DNA of 36,088 nt from Roseburia sp. (GCA_023667765.1 JAMOZS010000027.1:1-36088), one strand, 5' to 3'; positions 25,900 to 34,377 are shown, counted from the first letter of the stretch. Numbers and translations are program-made. The notes: a model not told the origin generated them from the letters alone.

Positions 25900-26493
25900 A
25901 TGAGTTTAATACCTTATGTGGTGGAACAGACGAGTAAGGGTGAAAGGTCCTATGATATATATTCAAGACTTTTGAAGGACCGGATTATTTTTCTGGGTGA
26001 GGAAGTCAACGAGACGACTGCCAGTATTGTGGTGGCGCAGCTTTTGTTTCTGGAGGCGGAAGATCCGGAGAAGGATATTCATTTGTATATCAACAGCCCC
26101 GGAGGAAGTGTAACGGCAGGCATGGCAATTTATGATACCATGAAATATATTAAGTGCGACGTCTCCACAGTCTGTATCGGCATGGCGGCCAGTATGGGCG
26201 CTTTTCTTCTGGCAGGCGGCGCAAAGGGCAAGCGTTTTGCTCTTCCCAATGCGGAGATTATGATTCATCAGCCTTTGGGCGGTACACAGGGTCAGGCTAC
26301 GGAGATTGAGATTGCTGCGAAGCATATCTTAAAGACGAAGGAGAAATTAAACCGTATGCTGGCGGAAAATACCGGCAAGGATTATGAGACCATATGCTCC
26401 GACACGGAGCGTGACAACTGGAAGAGCGCCGAAGAGGCCTGCGAGTATGGTCTGATAGATAAAGTGATTGCATCTCATGACACCGGCAAATAA
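25900..26493 (+). CDS. clpP: ATP-dependent Clp protease proteolytic subunit
   Basis: The 197-residue product has the ClpP length and catalytic triad: Ser in GMAASMGAF (about residue 98), His in MIHQPLGG (about 123), and Asp in DTERDN (about 172). [19 protein letters not shown] is also diagnostic. It forms the 14-mer peptidase chamber used by ClpX and others. The start at 25900 has AAAGGCGGG upstream; an in-frame start at 25834 lies ahead of the promoter and is rejected. clpX follows after 34 bases. Confidence 0.97.
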   Translation: MSLIPYVVEQTSKGERSYDIYSRLLKDRIIFLGEEVNETTASIVVAQLLFLEAEDPEKDIHLYINSPGGSVTAGMAIYDTMKYIKCDVSTVCIGMAASMGAFLLAGGAKGKRFALPNAEIMIHQPLGGTQGQATEIEIAAKHILKTKEKLNRMLAENTGKDYETICSDTERDNWKSAEEACEYGLIDKVIASHDTGK

Positions 26494-26527
26494 CCGTTGT
26501 AAAAAAAATAGTTACAGGAGTAAGTAA

Positions 26528-27790
26528 ATGGCTGGAAAAATTTCCGATAATGATATTAGATGTTCTTTTTGCAACAAGAGTCAGAGTCAGGTGCGTAAAC
26601 TGATTGCGGGACCTGCCGGCGTATATATTTGCGACGAGTGTGTGGATATCTGTGCAGATATTCTGGAGGAGGAGCTGGAGGAAGAAGAATTTGAAAACAG
26701 GGAGCGCCCCGAGATTAATCTGTTAAAGCCCAAGGAAATCAAAGGATTTCTGGATGATTATGTGATTGGCCAGGAGGAGGCAAAAAAAGTGCTTTCCGTA
26801 GCGGTTTATAATCATTATAAGCGTGTGACGGCGCCCAGAGACCTGAATGAGGTAGAGCTGCAGAAGAGCAATATTATTATGGTGGGGCCTACCGGCTCCG
26901 GTAAGACCTATCTTGCCCAGACACTGGCAAAAATTATCAATGTGCCTTTTGCCATAGCGGACGCTACGACACTCACGGAGGCAGGTTATGTGGGCGAGGA
27001 TGTGGAAAATATACTGCTTAAGTTGATTCAGGCAGCAGACTATGATGTGGAGCGCGCCCAATACGGTATCATTTATATTGACGAAATCGATAAGATTACC
27101 AAGAAGAGCGAGAATGTATCCATTACCCGTGATGTTTCCGGGGAAGGCGTGCAGCAGGCGCTTCTGAAAATTGTGGAGGGGACTGTGGCCAGTGTGCCGC
27201 CCCAGGGAGGCAGAAAGCATCCGCATCAGGAGTTGATACAGATTGACACTTCCAATATTCTCTTTATTTGCGGCGGCGCTTTTGACGGACTGGAGAAGAT
27301 TGTGGAGTCCCGGCTGGACAGAAAGTCCATCGGCTTTAATACAGAGGTCAGCCAGAAGTCCACAAAGGAGCTGAGCGACCTTCTGCAGGAGGTAGTGCCT
27401 CAGGATTTGGTGAAATTTGGATTGATTCCGGAGTTTGTGGGTCGTGTGCCCATCTGTGTGTCTTTACGGGGTCTGGATAAGGAAGCCTTAATCCGTATTC
27501 TGCAGGAGCCTAAGAATGCGTTAATTAAGCAGTATCAAAAGCTTTTTGATATGGATGGAGTAGAGTTGACCTTTGAGAAAGAAGCGATTGAGACGATTGC
27601 AGACAAGGCCTTTGAACGAAAAACGGGGGCCAGAGGCCTGCGCTCTATTATGGAGAGCGTAATGATGGATACAATGTATGAGATTCCTTCAGACCAGTCC
27701 ATTGAGGCCTGTGTGGTGACAAAGGGCGCTGTCGAGGGAGAAGCTCAGCCCTTGACCATTCACAGGGAGAGCATGAGGAAAGCAAGGTAA
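26528..27790 (+). CDS. clpX: ATP-dependent Clp protease ATP-binding subunit ClpX
   Basis: The 420-residue protein has an N-terminal C4 zinc-binding domain (CSFCNKSQ, then CDECVDIC, residues 12-42), Walker A GPTGSGKT (about 120), Walker [10 protein letters not shown] (about 180), the pore and sensor-2 regions, and [13 protein letters not shown] near the end. It unfolds tagged substrates and feeds them to ClpP. The IGF-loop region matches [12 protein letters not shown], needed for ClpP contact. AGGAG lies 8 bases before the start. Confidence 0.98.
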   Translation: MAGKISDNDIRCSFCNKSQSQVRKLIAGPAGVYICDECVDICADILEEELEEEEFENRERPEINLLKPKEIKGFLDDYVIGQEEAKKVLSVAVYNHYKRVTAPRDLNEVELQKSNIIMVGPTGSGKTYLAQTLAKIINVPFAIADATTLTEAGYVGEDVENILLKLIQAADYDVERAQYGIIYIDEIDKITKKSENVSITRDVSGEGVQQALLKIVEGTVASVPPQGGRKHPHQELIQIDTSNILFICGGAFDGLEKIVESRLDRKSIGFNTEVSQKSTKELSDLLQEVVPQDLVKFGLIPEFVGRVPICVSLRGLDKEALIRILQEPKNALIKQYQKLFDMDGVELTFEKEAIETIADKAFERKTGARGLRSIMESVMMDTMYEIPSDQSIEACVVTKGAVEGEAQPLTIHRESMRKAR

Positions 27791-27798
27791 GAGAAAAT

Positions 27799-27826
27799 AA
27801 CGCCGCCGCCAAGGGCGGCGTTTTGT
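27799..27826 (+). terminator. Terminator after clpX
   Basis: AACGCCGCC (27799-27807) pairs perfectly with GGCGGCGTT (27814-27822), 6-base loop, then TT. Confidence 0.75.
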
Positions 27827-27876
27827 GAATATTGCACAAAGACGATGCCGGAGAACGGCGCAGAAATGAGGTTCCT

Positions 27877-28479
27877 ATGGTAATTAAGAAGGTGAGTCTG
27901 GAAACGGTGTGCGGCATCACGAGTAAGCTGCCAGAGACAGAGTATCCCCAGGTGGCTTTTGCCGGTAAGAGCAATGTGGGGAAATCCTCGCTGATAAATG
28001 CACTGATGAATCGGAAGGCATTAGCCCGCACCAGTTCTCAGCCGGGTAAGACCCAGACAATCAATTATTATAATATCAATGACAGCTTATATTTTGTGGA
28101 TTTGCCGGGCTATGGCTATGCCAATGCCAACGAAAAAGTAAAAGCCCAGTGGGGTAAAATGGTGGAGGATTATTTACATAAATCCAAGCAGCTGAAGAAG
28201 GTTTTTCTGTTGATTGATATCAGGCATGCACCATCCGGCAATGACTGTATCATGTATGATTGGATTTGCCGGATGGGCTATCAGCCTGTCATGATAGCGA
28301 CTAAGCTGGATAAGATAAAAAGAAGCCAGGTGGAGAAGCAGCTGAAGCTGATTCGAACTACGCTGAATGGGGATAAGGATAGTGTCATCATTCCTTTCTC
28401 GGCGGTCACGAAACAGGGCCGGGAAGAGATTTATGAGCTGCTGGATGAGTTATTGGAGCAGGAAAAGGCGGAGCGTTGA
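27877..28479 (+). CDS. engB: Ribosome biogenesis GTPase EngB/YsxC
   Basis: The 200-residue protein is a small GTPase: G1 GKSNVGKS (about 29-36), G3 DLPGYGYA, G4 TKLDK, and the family segment ARTSSQPGKTQTINYY. It helps assemble the large ribosomal subunit. The start at 27877 has GAGG at 27868-27871, five bases upstream. The upstream ATG at 27866 would read only five codons before a stop, overlapping the true start. Confidence 0.96.
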   Translation: MVIKKVSLETVCGITSKLPETEYPQVAFAGKSNVGKSSLINALMNRKALARTSSQPGKTQTINYYNINDSLYFVDLPGYGYANANEKVKAQWGKMVEDYLHKSKQLKKVFLLIDIRHAPSGNDCIMYDWICRMGYQPVMIATKLDKIKRSQVEKQLKLIRTTLNGDKDSVIIPFSAVTKQGREEIYELLDELLEQEKAER

Positions 28480-28549
28480 AGCGGACTTGTCCGATTTGTT
28501 CCTAGGCGAAAACAGTGATAGGATGCATGGGATATGCAGGGGTATGGCT

Positions 28550-29734
28550 ATGAAGAAGTATTGGAAGGCGTTAGTAAATATAGCGGTTGCGCTGGTGATT
28601 TTGCTGTTGGTGGTTTTATTGGTACCCAGGCTTTTGATTTTCTTTTCCCCTTTTGTGGTGGCATGGGTGATTGCATTGCTGGCTGCCCCTCCGGTGCGTT
28701 TTCTGGAGGTGAAGCTGAAGCTTAGGCGTAAGGCCAGCAGCGTTTTTGTGATTATTCTTGTGATAGCGCTGGTGGTGTTGATAATGTATCTGGTGGGTGC
28801 AAAGCTCGTGGAGGAAATCGTAGGGCTGATAGGAGCCATGCCTGATATGTGGGCCAGCGCGGAGTCGGATTTTCAGGAGATAGGCGAGAATTTAAGCGTT
28901 ATCTATAATCGTCTGCCCGAAAACATGCAGCAGAGTATTATGGATATAGGCTCCCGGATAGGCAGTTATGTGGGTGATTTCTTTGGCGGTATCGGAAGCC
29001 CTACGTTGGAGGCTGTGGGTAATTTTGCCAGGTCTCTGCCATCTGTAATCATAGGGATTATTATGGCATTGCTTGCCTCTTACTTTTTTGTGGCGGAGAG
29101 AGGCAGCATCAATGAATGGTTCAGAAAGCACACGCCGGTTTCTCTGCAGAGGCGTTATCTGCTGGTAAAGCGCAGTATGGTGTTGGCTGTGGGAGGTTAT
29201 TTAAAAGCGCAGTTAAAAATTGAGGTTTGGATGTATTTGCTTTTGGTGGCGGGGCTCAGTATTTTGCAGGTAAATTATGCTTTTTTGATTGCGGTGGGCA
29301 TTGCCTTTTTAGATTTGCTGCCCTTTTTCGGAACCGGCACGGTGATGGTTCCCTGGGCAATCGTCAAAATACTCAGCGGAGATTATAAGATGGCCATTGG
29401 CCTGCTCATTATCTGGGGAGTGGGTCAGCTGGTAAGGCAGATGATTCAGCCTAAAATTGTAGGAGATTCCATCGGCGTTCCTCCTATTCCGACTCTCTTT
29501 TTGCTTTATGCGGGCTATAAGCTGTACGGGGTGCTGGGAATGATTATTGCGGTGCCCTTTGGCCTGATTCTCTATACCATGTATGAGGAGGGGGTTTTTG
29601 ACACCACCAAAAACAGCGTTATGATACTGGTGTCCGGTATCAATCGTTTCCGCAGATTCAATCGGGAGGATTTAAAAAATATCCCGGCAGGTCCCAGGCC
29701 GGAGGAAAAGACAGGGGAGGCGGAAGAAAGATAA
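28550..29734 (+). CDS. AI-2E family membrane protein (possible YtvI-type)
   Basis: The 394-residue membrane protein has a hydrophobic hairpin near the N-terminus (about 7-50), a soluble middle and a C-terminal block of about five helices with the family motif FLDLLPFFGTGTVMVPWA and later QPKIVGDSIGVPPIPTL. Members include autoinducer-2 exporters, ion antiporters and the sporulation protein YtvI; this one fits YtvI in length, but assignment is uncertain. AGGGG at 28538-28542 supports the start at 28550 (28544 also possible). It overlaps nothing and runs into truA one base after its stop. Confidence 0.88.
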   Translation: MKKYWKALVNIAVALVILLLVVLLVPRLLIFFSPFVVAWVIALLAAPPVRFLEVKLKLRRKASSVFVIILVIALVVLIMYLVGAKLVEEIVGLIGAMPDMWASAESDFQEIGENLSVIYNRLPENMQQSIMDIGSRIGSYVGDFFGGIGSPTLEAVGNFARSLPSVIIGIIMALLASYFFVAERGSINEWFRKHTPVSLQRRYLLVKRSMVLAVGGYLKAQLKIEVWMYLLLVAGLSILQVNYAFLIAVGIAFLDLLPFFGTGTVMVPWAIVKILSGDYKMAIGLLIIWGVGQLVRQMIQPKIVGDSIGVPPIPTLFLLYAGYKLYGVLGMIIAVPFGLILYTMYEEGVFDTTKNSVMILVSGINRFRRFNREDLKNIPAGPRPEEKTGEAEER

Positions 29735-29735
29735 G

Positions 29736-30488
29736 ATGCACAATATCAGATTGGTGATACAGTATGAAGGAACCAGATATCAGGGCTGGCAGAGACAAGC
29801 AGCTTCGGACAACACAATCCAGGGAAAACTGGAGCAGCTTTTGTCCAGAATGTGCGGCGAACCGATAGAGCTTATGGGGAGCGGAAGAACCGACGCCGGC
29901 GTACATGCTTTGGGACAGGTGGCAAATTTCCATACGAAAAGCGAGATGACGCCGGAGGAAATGCGTACTTATATCAACAGCTATCTTCCGGAGGATATTG
30001 CCGTCATAGAGGTTGCAGAGGCGGCTCCCAGATTTCACAGCCGCCTGAATGCTGTGGGAAAATGTTATCGATACCTGGTGCAAAACGGCCCTGTGCGGGA
30101 TGTGTTTCGCCGCAGGTATGAGCTGGAGATTTCGGAGCCTCTGAATGTGGAGGCCATGCGGCAGGCGGCGCAGTTTATGTGCGGGGAACATGATTTTAAG
30201 GCTTTTACCTCGGCGAAGAAAGGGAAAAAGCAGACGGTTCGTCGCATTGACAGGATAGAAATCACGGAGAATGCGGACGGACAGCCGGGCCTGATAAGCT
30301 TCACCTTTCAGGGCAACGGCTTTTTGTATCATATGGTGCGAATTATGATGGGGACGCTTCTGGAAGTGGGAAGCAAAGAAAGAAGTCCGGAGAATGTCAA
30401 GGAGGTATTGAGAGCAGGAGAGCGTGCCCGGGCAGGCAGACTGGCGCCGGCCAAGGGTCTGACCTTGGTGAAGGTTTTTTATGACTGA
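29736..30488 (+). CDS. truA: tRNA pseudouridine(38-40) synthase TruA
   Basis: The 250-residue protein is full length, with the catalytic Asp in GSGRTDAGVHALGQ (about residue 52), YRYLVQNG, HDFKAFTSAKK and FLYHMVRIMMGTLLEVG. It makes pseudouridine at positions 38-40 of the tRNA anticodon arm. The start overlaps the end of the preceding gene's context with a 1-base gap. A terminator follows. Confidence 0.97.
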   Translation: MHNIRLVIQYEGTRYQGWQRQAASDNTIQGKLEQLLSRMCGEPIELMGSGRTDAGVHALGQVANFHTKSEMTPEEMRTYINSYLPEDIAVIEVAEAAPRFHSRLNAVGKCYRYLVQNGPVRDVFRRRYELEISEPLNVEAMRQAAQFMCGEHDFKAFTSAKKGKKQTVRRIDRIEITENADGQPGLISFTFQGNGFLYHMVRIMMGTLLEVGSKERSPENVKEVLRAGERARAGRLAPAKGLTLVKVFYD

Positions 30489-30539
30489 AACGCTGATATG
30501 CAATTTTTTTGAAAAAATTATGCAAATATGAAACATTTA

Positions 30540-30579
30540 CCCTCTAAAATGAGTCTAACATATTAGAGGGATTTTTTTA
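30540..30579 (+). terminator. Terminator after truA
   Basis: CCCTCTAA (30540-30547) pairs with TTAGAGGG (30563-30570), followed by seven T residues. Confidence 0.85.
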
Positions 30580-30584
30580 TTGTA

Positions 30585-30692
30585 AGGAAATATTGTGTTA
30601 CTGCAAGGTATTAAAGTGCATGGATTTTCTATGATACAAAAAATTGGATGCGCACCCGTGCGAATGGAAATATGCTGCAAAAGCAGACACAA
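30585..30692. repeat. Dispersed repeat, copy 3
   Basis: 30585-30650 aligns with 22767-22830 (AGGAAATATTGTG, then TTTTCTATGATAC and TTGGATG). 30654-30692 aligns with 22631-22665 and 6089-6125 (CCCGTGCGAATGGAAATATG, then CTGCAAAAGCAG). A possible further remnant, CCCTCAATTTATTGAG, lies near 30746. It is a decayed mosaic version of copy 2. Confidence 0.8.
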
Positions 30693-30699
30693 GAATAAT

Positions 30700-30728
30700 T
30701 TGGCAAAATGTGAGTGGTACAGTACACT
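30700..30728 (+). promoter_or_regulatory. Possible promoter for the OmpR-type gene
   Basis: TTGGCA (30700-30705), 17-base spacer, TACACT (30723-30728). It lies directly after repeat copy 3. Confidence 0.45.
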
Positions 30729-30826
30729 GATACAGAGAAGTTCCCCTCAATTTATTGAGTTTGGTATGCGTGCTGAAGTACGCAAGAGGTACAACAATAG
30801 AAAAAAGGAAAGGCGGATAAACGTAA

Positions 30827-31525
30827 ATGGAGAAAAATATCGTTATTTACAAGAATGTCACAGGAACAGCACAAAAGCTGGGTAAATTATGTGCAGGAGA
30901 CGGCATCTATATCAGGTTGGTGGATTCCAGAGAAACATTATTGGCGCAGCTTGGTTCCGCCAATTTGCAGTTGATTTTGTTGGATATAGAACTGGAGGAG
31001 CAGGGATGGGGCAATGGAGTGCGGTTGATTGCGGATATTCGTTCCAGAAGCAGTATGCCCGTTATTGTGGTATCCGGACAATCCGCCGAATCTGCAAAGA
31101 TAAGCGCATTGAATGCCGGGGCGGATGATTATGTATGTGCGGATTGCAATCCGCTGGAGCTTCTGGCCAGAATCAGAAGTCAGCTGAGACGGTACACGCA
31201 GCTGGCAAATTTATGCGATAATATCAGCCAGATTTATAAGGTGGATGGCCTGGAGATTGACGATACCCAGAGAAAGGTGATGGTGGATGGCAGGGAGGTA
31301 AAGCTGACCCCCATTGAATATAAGATTTTACGGCTTCTGGTAAAGGAGAGCGGAAAGGCATTGCCCATCAGCCAGATTTATGAGTCTATCTGGCATATGC
31401 GGGCGGTAGGAGCCGATAATGTGATTGCCGTGCATATTAGGCATATTCGGGAGAAGATTGAGAGAGACCCCAAGCAGCCCTACTATCTGAAGGTTGTGTG
31501 GGGAACCGGTTATAAGGTGGGATAA
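30827..31525 (+). CDS. OmpR-family response regulator with degenerate receiver
   Basis: The 232-residue protein has a receiver-like domain (1-118) and an OmpR-type winged helix (about 138-230: LTPIEYKILRLLV, then VAVHIRHIREKIE... ending KVVWGTGYKVG). D53 in LLDIEL is kept. The acidic pair normally near residues 8-9 is replaced (IYKN), and the invariant lysine is replaced by Ala105 (sequence DDYVCADCNP), so ordinary phosphorylation switching is doubtful. No histidine kinase is next to it. AAAGGCGG lies upstream of the start. Confidence 0.9.
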   Translation: MEKNIVIYKNVTGTAQKLGKLCAGDGIYIRLVDSRETLLAQLGSANLQLILLDIELEEQGWGNGVRLIADIRSRSSMPVIVVSGQSAESAKISALNAGADDYVCADCNPLELLARIRSQLRRYTQLANLCDNISQIYKVDGLEIDDTQRKVMVDGREVKLTPIEYKILRLLVKESGKALPISQIYESIWHMRAVGADNVIAVHIRHIREKIERDPKQPYYLKVVWGTGYKVG

Positions 31526-31552
31526 GATGAAACGGTGGAGACTGCGTACTCC

Positions 31553-31603
31553 TTGACAAATGATAAAAGATACTTTAATGTATTATGAGAATAGTACATT
31601 AAA
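31553..31603 (+). promoter_or_regulatory. Promoter and inverted repeat before the TraX-like gene
   Basis: TTGACA (31553-31558), 17-base spacer, TAATGT (31576-31581). A perfect inverted repeat TTTAATGTA (31574-31582) with TACATTAAA (31595-31603) overlaps the -10 and start of transcription, as an operator would. Confidence 0.6.
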
Positions 31604-31623
31604 AGCATGGAGGAGCAGTTGAA

Positions 31624-32436
31624 ATGAACCTGGGTAACGTATGGACAAAGGAGATTCCCGAAGAAAAAAAGGGTCTGAGCGGCAGTACCATAAAGCTGAT
31701 TGCGGTTATTACAATGATAATTGACCATATAGGAGCGGCTGTTTTGGGGCGTTATCTGACGCAGACAGGAATAGGAAACATTATGCAAAGCGGTTCCCAG
31801 GAGGCGCTTGCCGCCTGGATGCGGGAGTTTTATGGGTTGTATGCCACATATGAGGTAATGCGTTATATAGGAAGAGTTGCCTTTCCGATTTATTGCTTTT
31901 TGTTGGTAGAGGGATTTTTCAGAAGCAGAGATTTGCGAAAGTATTCGTTGAGGCTGTTTTTGTTTGCTGTGATATCGGAGATTCCGTTTGATTTGGCATT
32001 TAACGGCAAGGTCTGGTATAGCGGGTATCAGAATGTATTTTTTGAATTATTTGTGGGGCTGCTGACCATTATGGGGATTTGCGCCGTCGGTGAACGTATC
32101 CGTAGCAGGTTTCTGAATGTTTTGGCCTGTATAGGAATAACGGCGGCGGCAGCCATGCTGGCAGAGGGCATGGCATTGGATTATGGGGCGATTGGGATAG
32201 TCTGCATTGTGCTTCTATATAGCAGCGCCTCTAATAAAAGAAGGCAGATAATAGTGGGTGCATTGTCCTTTTGTTGGGAACTGACAGCGCCTCTGGCATT
32301 TATTCCCATCTCTTTTTATAATGGTAAGAGAGGATTGTCGTTGAAATATTTCTTTTATATGATTTATCCGATACATCTGCTGCTTTTATATTTCATTTGC
32401 CTATGCTTAGGAATAGCCGGATATTCGGCTCTGTAA
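31624..32436 (+). CDS. TraX-like integral membrane protein
   Basis: The 270-residue protein has about eight membrane helices. Family features are the N-terminal LSGSTIKLIAVITMIIDHIG (His in IIDHIG), YIGRVAFPIYCFLLVEGF, and SEIPFDLAFNG. TraX of the F plasmid acetylates pilin; chromosomal relatives in Firmicutes have no assigned substrate and may be acyltransferases. GGAGG at 31609-31613 lies 10 bases before the start. It converges on mntP with only 26 bases between stop codons. Confidence 0.88.
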   Translation: MNLGNVWTKEIPEEKKGLSGSTIKLIAVITMIIDHIGAAVLGRYLTQTGIGNIMQSGSQEALAAWMREFYGLYATYEVMRYIGRVAFPIYCFLLVEGFFRSRDLRKYSLRLFLFAVISEIPFDLAFNGKVWYSGYQNVFFELFVGLLTIMGICAVGERIRSRFLNVLACIGITAAAAMLAEGMALDYGAIGIVCIVLLYSSASNKRRQIIVGALSFCWELTAPLAFIPISFYNGKRGLSLKYFFYMIYPIHLLLLYFICLCLGIAGYSAL

Positions 32437-32444
32437 TTTTTGCT

Positions 32445-32482
32445 CAGGAACTTAAAACATGTTCAGGAACTTAAAACATGTT
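32445..32482. repeat. Tandem 19-bp duplication at the mntP 3' end
   Basis: CAGGAACTTAAAACATGTT is present twice head to tail (32445-32463 and 32464-32482). The second unit codes the end of MntP; the first repeats its last codons and stop after the real stop. Confidence 0.85.
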
Positions 32483-33023
32483 CCAGCAGGATTTTCAGGC
32501 CCATGCAGATGAGAATGATTCCACCGGTTATTTCGGCTTTGGCCTTGTATTTTATACCAAACACATTGCCCACCTTGACGCCGAAGGCGGAAAGCAGGAA
32601 GGTGATAATGCCGATAAAGCTTACGGCGGGTATAATATTTACCTGGAGGAAAGCAAAAGTAACGCCTACGGCCAGAGCATCGATACTGGTGGCAATAGCT
32701 AAAAGCAGCATGGTTTTTACGTCAAGGGAAGCATTTTCGGAGCATTCTTCTTTGGAAAGGGCTTCCCTTATCATAGAAATTCCGATGAATCCCAGCAGAA
32801 CAAAAGCAATCCAATGGTCAATGGAGGTTATGTAGTTTTTGAAACGGCTGCCCAGAAGATAGCCGATAAGAGGCATCAGAGCCTGAAAGCCGCCAAACCA
32901 GAAACCTACGACTGTCGCCTCCCTCAGAGATATTTTCTGCATGGCAAGCCCCTTACATACGGATACGGCAAAAGCATCCATGGAGAGCCCTACGGCAATC
33001 AGGAATAATTCAAATAAATTCAC
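32463..33023 (-). CDS. mntP: Manganese efflux pump MntP
   Basis: The 186-residue membrane protein has six helices with the paired Asp motifs [10 protein letters not shown] (residues 12-21) and [10 protein letters not shown] of the YebN/MntP family. It exports Mn2+ and protects against manganese excess. AGGAGGG lies 10 bases before the start. A 20-base palindrome (33042-33061) lies just upstream. The roughly 100-base leader is too short for, and shows no sign of, a yybP-ykoY riboswitch. Confidence 0.93.
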   Translation of the reverse strand: MNLFELFLIAVGLSMDAFAVSVCKGLAMQKISLREATVVGFWFGGFQALMPLIGYLLGSRFKNYITSIDHWIAFVLLGFIGISMIREALSKEECSENASLDVKTMLLLAIATSIDALAVGVTFAFLQVNIIPAVSFIGIITFLLSAFGVKVGNVFGIKYKAKAEITGGIILICMGLKILLEHVLSS

Positions 33024-33041
33024 GATTTTCCCTCCTGATAA

Positions 33042-33061
33042 ATGATTACAATATTAATCAT
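33042..33061. promoter_or_regulatory. Palindrome upstream of mntP
   Basis: ATGATTA, 6 bases, TAATCAT. It lies near the expected -10 region of mntP (TTGACG on the minus strand at about 33077-33082). Possible operator. Confidence 0.4.
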
Positions 33062-33089
33062 AACAATGGTTTGATTGCGTCAAATAAAA

Positions 33090-33115
33090 ATATCCGCAGA
33101 TTTCTCTGCGGATAT
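33090..33115 (-). terminator. Terminator of the cold-shock gene
   Basis: An 11-bp perfect stem ATATCCGCAGA with a TTTC loop; read on the minus strand it is followed by TTTTATTT. Confidence 0.85.
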
Positions 33116-33135
33116 CAGGTGTCATGTGAGTAGGA

Positions 33136-33351
33136 TTATGCTACAACAGTAACATTGGTAGCACGAATCTTGCTGCTGTTCTGAGGGTCGCACTCAGTAT
33201 CAAAAGTTACCTTCTGACCTTCCTCCAGAGACTTGAAGCCGTCAGCATTGATAGCGGAGAAATGTACGAAAACCTCTTCGCCGTTAGCGCTGTTCGTGAT
33301 GAAACCATAACCCTTCTGTGCATTAAACCATTTAACTGTACCGTTATTCAT
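33136..33351 (-). CDS. Cold-shock protein (CspA family)
   Basis: The 71-residue protein has the RNA-binding motifs KGYGFITN (RNP1) and VFVHFSAI (RNP2) of the cold-shock domain, after [10 protein letters not shown]. It is an RNA chaperone. AAGGAGG lies 8 bases before the start. The leader is about 150 bases and strongly structured (see separate entries), as in cold-regulated csp genes elsewhere. Confidence 0.97.
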   Translation of the reverse strand: MNNGTVKWFNAQKGYGFITNSANGEEVFVHFSAINADGFKSLEEGQKVTFDTECDPQNSSKIRATNVTVVA

Positions 33352-33384
33352 GTCAGTACCTCCTTTTTTAAATAGGGCAAAGCC

Positions 33385-33411
33385 CGTTTTAGTATTAGTG
33401 ATTCTAAAACG
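33385..33411 (-). other. Leader hairpin close to the csp start
   Basis: CGTTTTAG (33385-33392) and CTAAAACG (33404-33411), 8-bp stem, 11-base loop, in the mRNA leader of the cold-shock gene. Confidence 0.6.
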
Positions 33412-33424
33412 TAGGACAAAAAAA

Positions 33425-33480
33425 TCACATATTTTTGTAAACCATCATAAAAAGTAACAATGACTTACAAAAATATGTGA
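33425..33480 (-). other. Long hairpin in the csp leader
   Basis: A perfect 16-bp inverted repeat, TCACATATTTTTGTAA (33425-33440) and its inverse (33465-33480), 24-base loop. The stem is AU-rich and so would be sensitive to temperature. Confidence 0.75.
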
Positions 33481-33511
33481 GTTCAATGACTTTCATTTAG
33501 AATACGTCTAT

Positions 33512-33540
33512 ATTTTAGCATTTCATTTACGATATGTCAA
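33512..33540 (-). promoter_or_regulatory. Promoter of the cold-shock gene
   Basis: On the minus strand: TTGACA (33540-33535), 17-base spacer, TAAAAT (33517-33512). Transcription would start near 33505, giving a leader of about 150 bases. Confidence 0.8.
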
Positions 33541-33726
33541 TCCCCATTTTAGATATTTTCCAGTTTAAAAGCAACGCTTTGTAACAGCTCAAAACAGGCA
33601 TAATTTTCATAGATCTGTAAAAAATAGGTGATAAAGACAAAAAACAGTAAAGCGTCAAACTTTGTGCCTGCGCTGCGGCATAAAGTTTGTATGATGATAA
33701 GGGGCAGCGCAGAAACGAGGGAGATT

Positions 33727-34314
33727 ATGAATACATTGATTCCTATGTGGACTGCTGTAACAACTATGCTTGTGGCAGCCTATACGGGCTTTTGGCTGGG
33801 AAGAAGCAGTACCGTCATGGTAACGGAGCAGGGTGAGGAACCGGAAAGGGAAAATAAAAAGCGCGGTAAATCTGTGGTAAAGCCGCCCCGGGGAAGAGAG
33901 GTGGCAAGTCCGGCGGCCGGAAGTGTGGGAAGCTTTTATGAAGGAATGCTTCAGGGCGCGGTCATTCAGTCTACCCAGGGAAAGCTGTATGCGCCGGCTT
34001 CCGGAAAGATTATCAAGGTCTATCCCATGGGCTGCGCTTTTCTTCTCAGGACGGATTACGGGGTGGAGCTGCTTTTGCAGGCGGGTAAGCCGGAGGACGA
34101 GCTTCTGGGAGAATATTACAGGCCCCGGGTGGTATGTAATGAGATAGTCAGCAAGGGGAAGCTTCTATTAGAGTATGACAGAGACGCGCTGCTTACAAAG
34201 GGCGTTGATACTTCTATTTATGTAAGTGTAAATGCCCCTGCCATGAATAATCAGGTGACGCTTACGCAGGCGGATACCGTGAGAGTGGGTGAACAGCTGC
34301 TGTGGGTGCTGTAG
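33727..34314 (+). CDS. Membrane-anchored EIIA-like protein lacking both active-site histidines
   Basis: The 195-residue protein has an N-terminal membrane helix (about 5-25), a basic linker to 58, and a PTS EIIA (glucose type) fold (60-195: SPAAGSVGSFYEG, QGKLYAPASGKIIKVYP, GVELLLQAG, VSKGKLLLEYD). The two histidines of the family (in PTKHAIGL and LLIHVG) are replaced by C103 and Q118, so it cannot carry phosphate. It may be a regulatory or structural relative. The start at 33727 has CGAGGGAG upstream; an in-frame start at 33628 is less likely. csoR lies 165 bases downstream with its own promoter. Confidence 0.85.
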   Translation: MNTLIPMWTAVTTMLVAAYTGFWLGRSSTVMVTEQGEEPERENKKRGKSVVKPPRGREVASPAAGSVGSFYEGMLQGAVIQSTQGKLYAPASGKIIKVYPMGCAFLLRTDYGVELLLQAGKPEDELLGEYYRPRVVCNEIVSKGKLLLEYDRDALLTKGVDTSIYVSVNAPAMNNQVTLTQADTVRVGEQLLWVL

Positions 34315-34377
34315 AGGCAGGGGTTGCAATTTTGTCGATTGTTATAAAAGAGATTGCTATCAAAAACAGATTATGAC

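Noticed and set aside
30595-30885. Plus-strand open frame of 96 codons before the OmpR-type gene
   Set aside because: It lies in a decayed repeat and a promoter region and overlaps the real gene start at 30827.
33024-33130. Manganese (yybP-ykoY) riboswitch upstream of mntP
   Set aside because: Only about 65 bases lie between the csp terminator and the mntP start, too short, and no matching fold is visible.
33491-33538. Two similar 18-base direct repeats 30 bases apart (TTTCATTTAGAATACGTC and TTTCATTTACGATATGTC), as a start of a CRISPR-like array
   Set aside because: Only two imperfect units, overlapping the csp promoter; better explained as promoter-region sequence.
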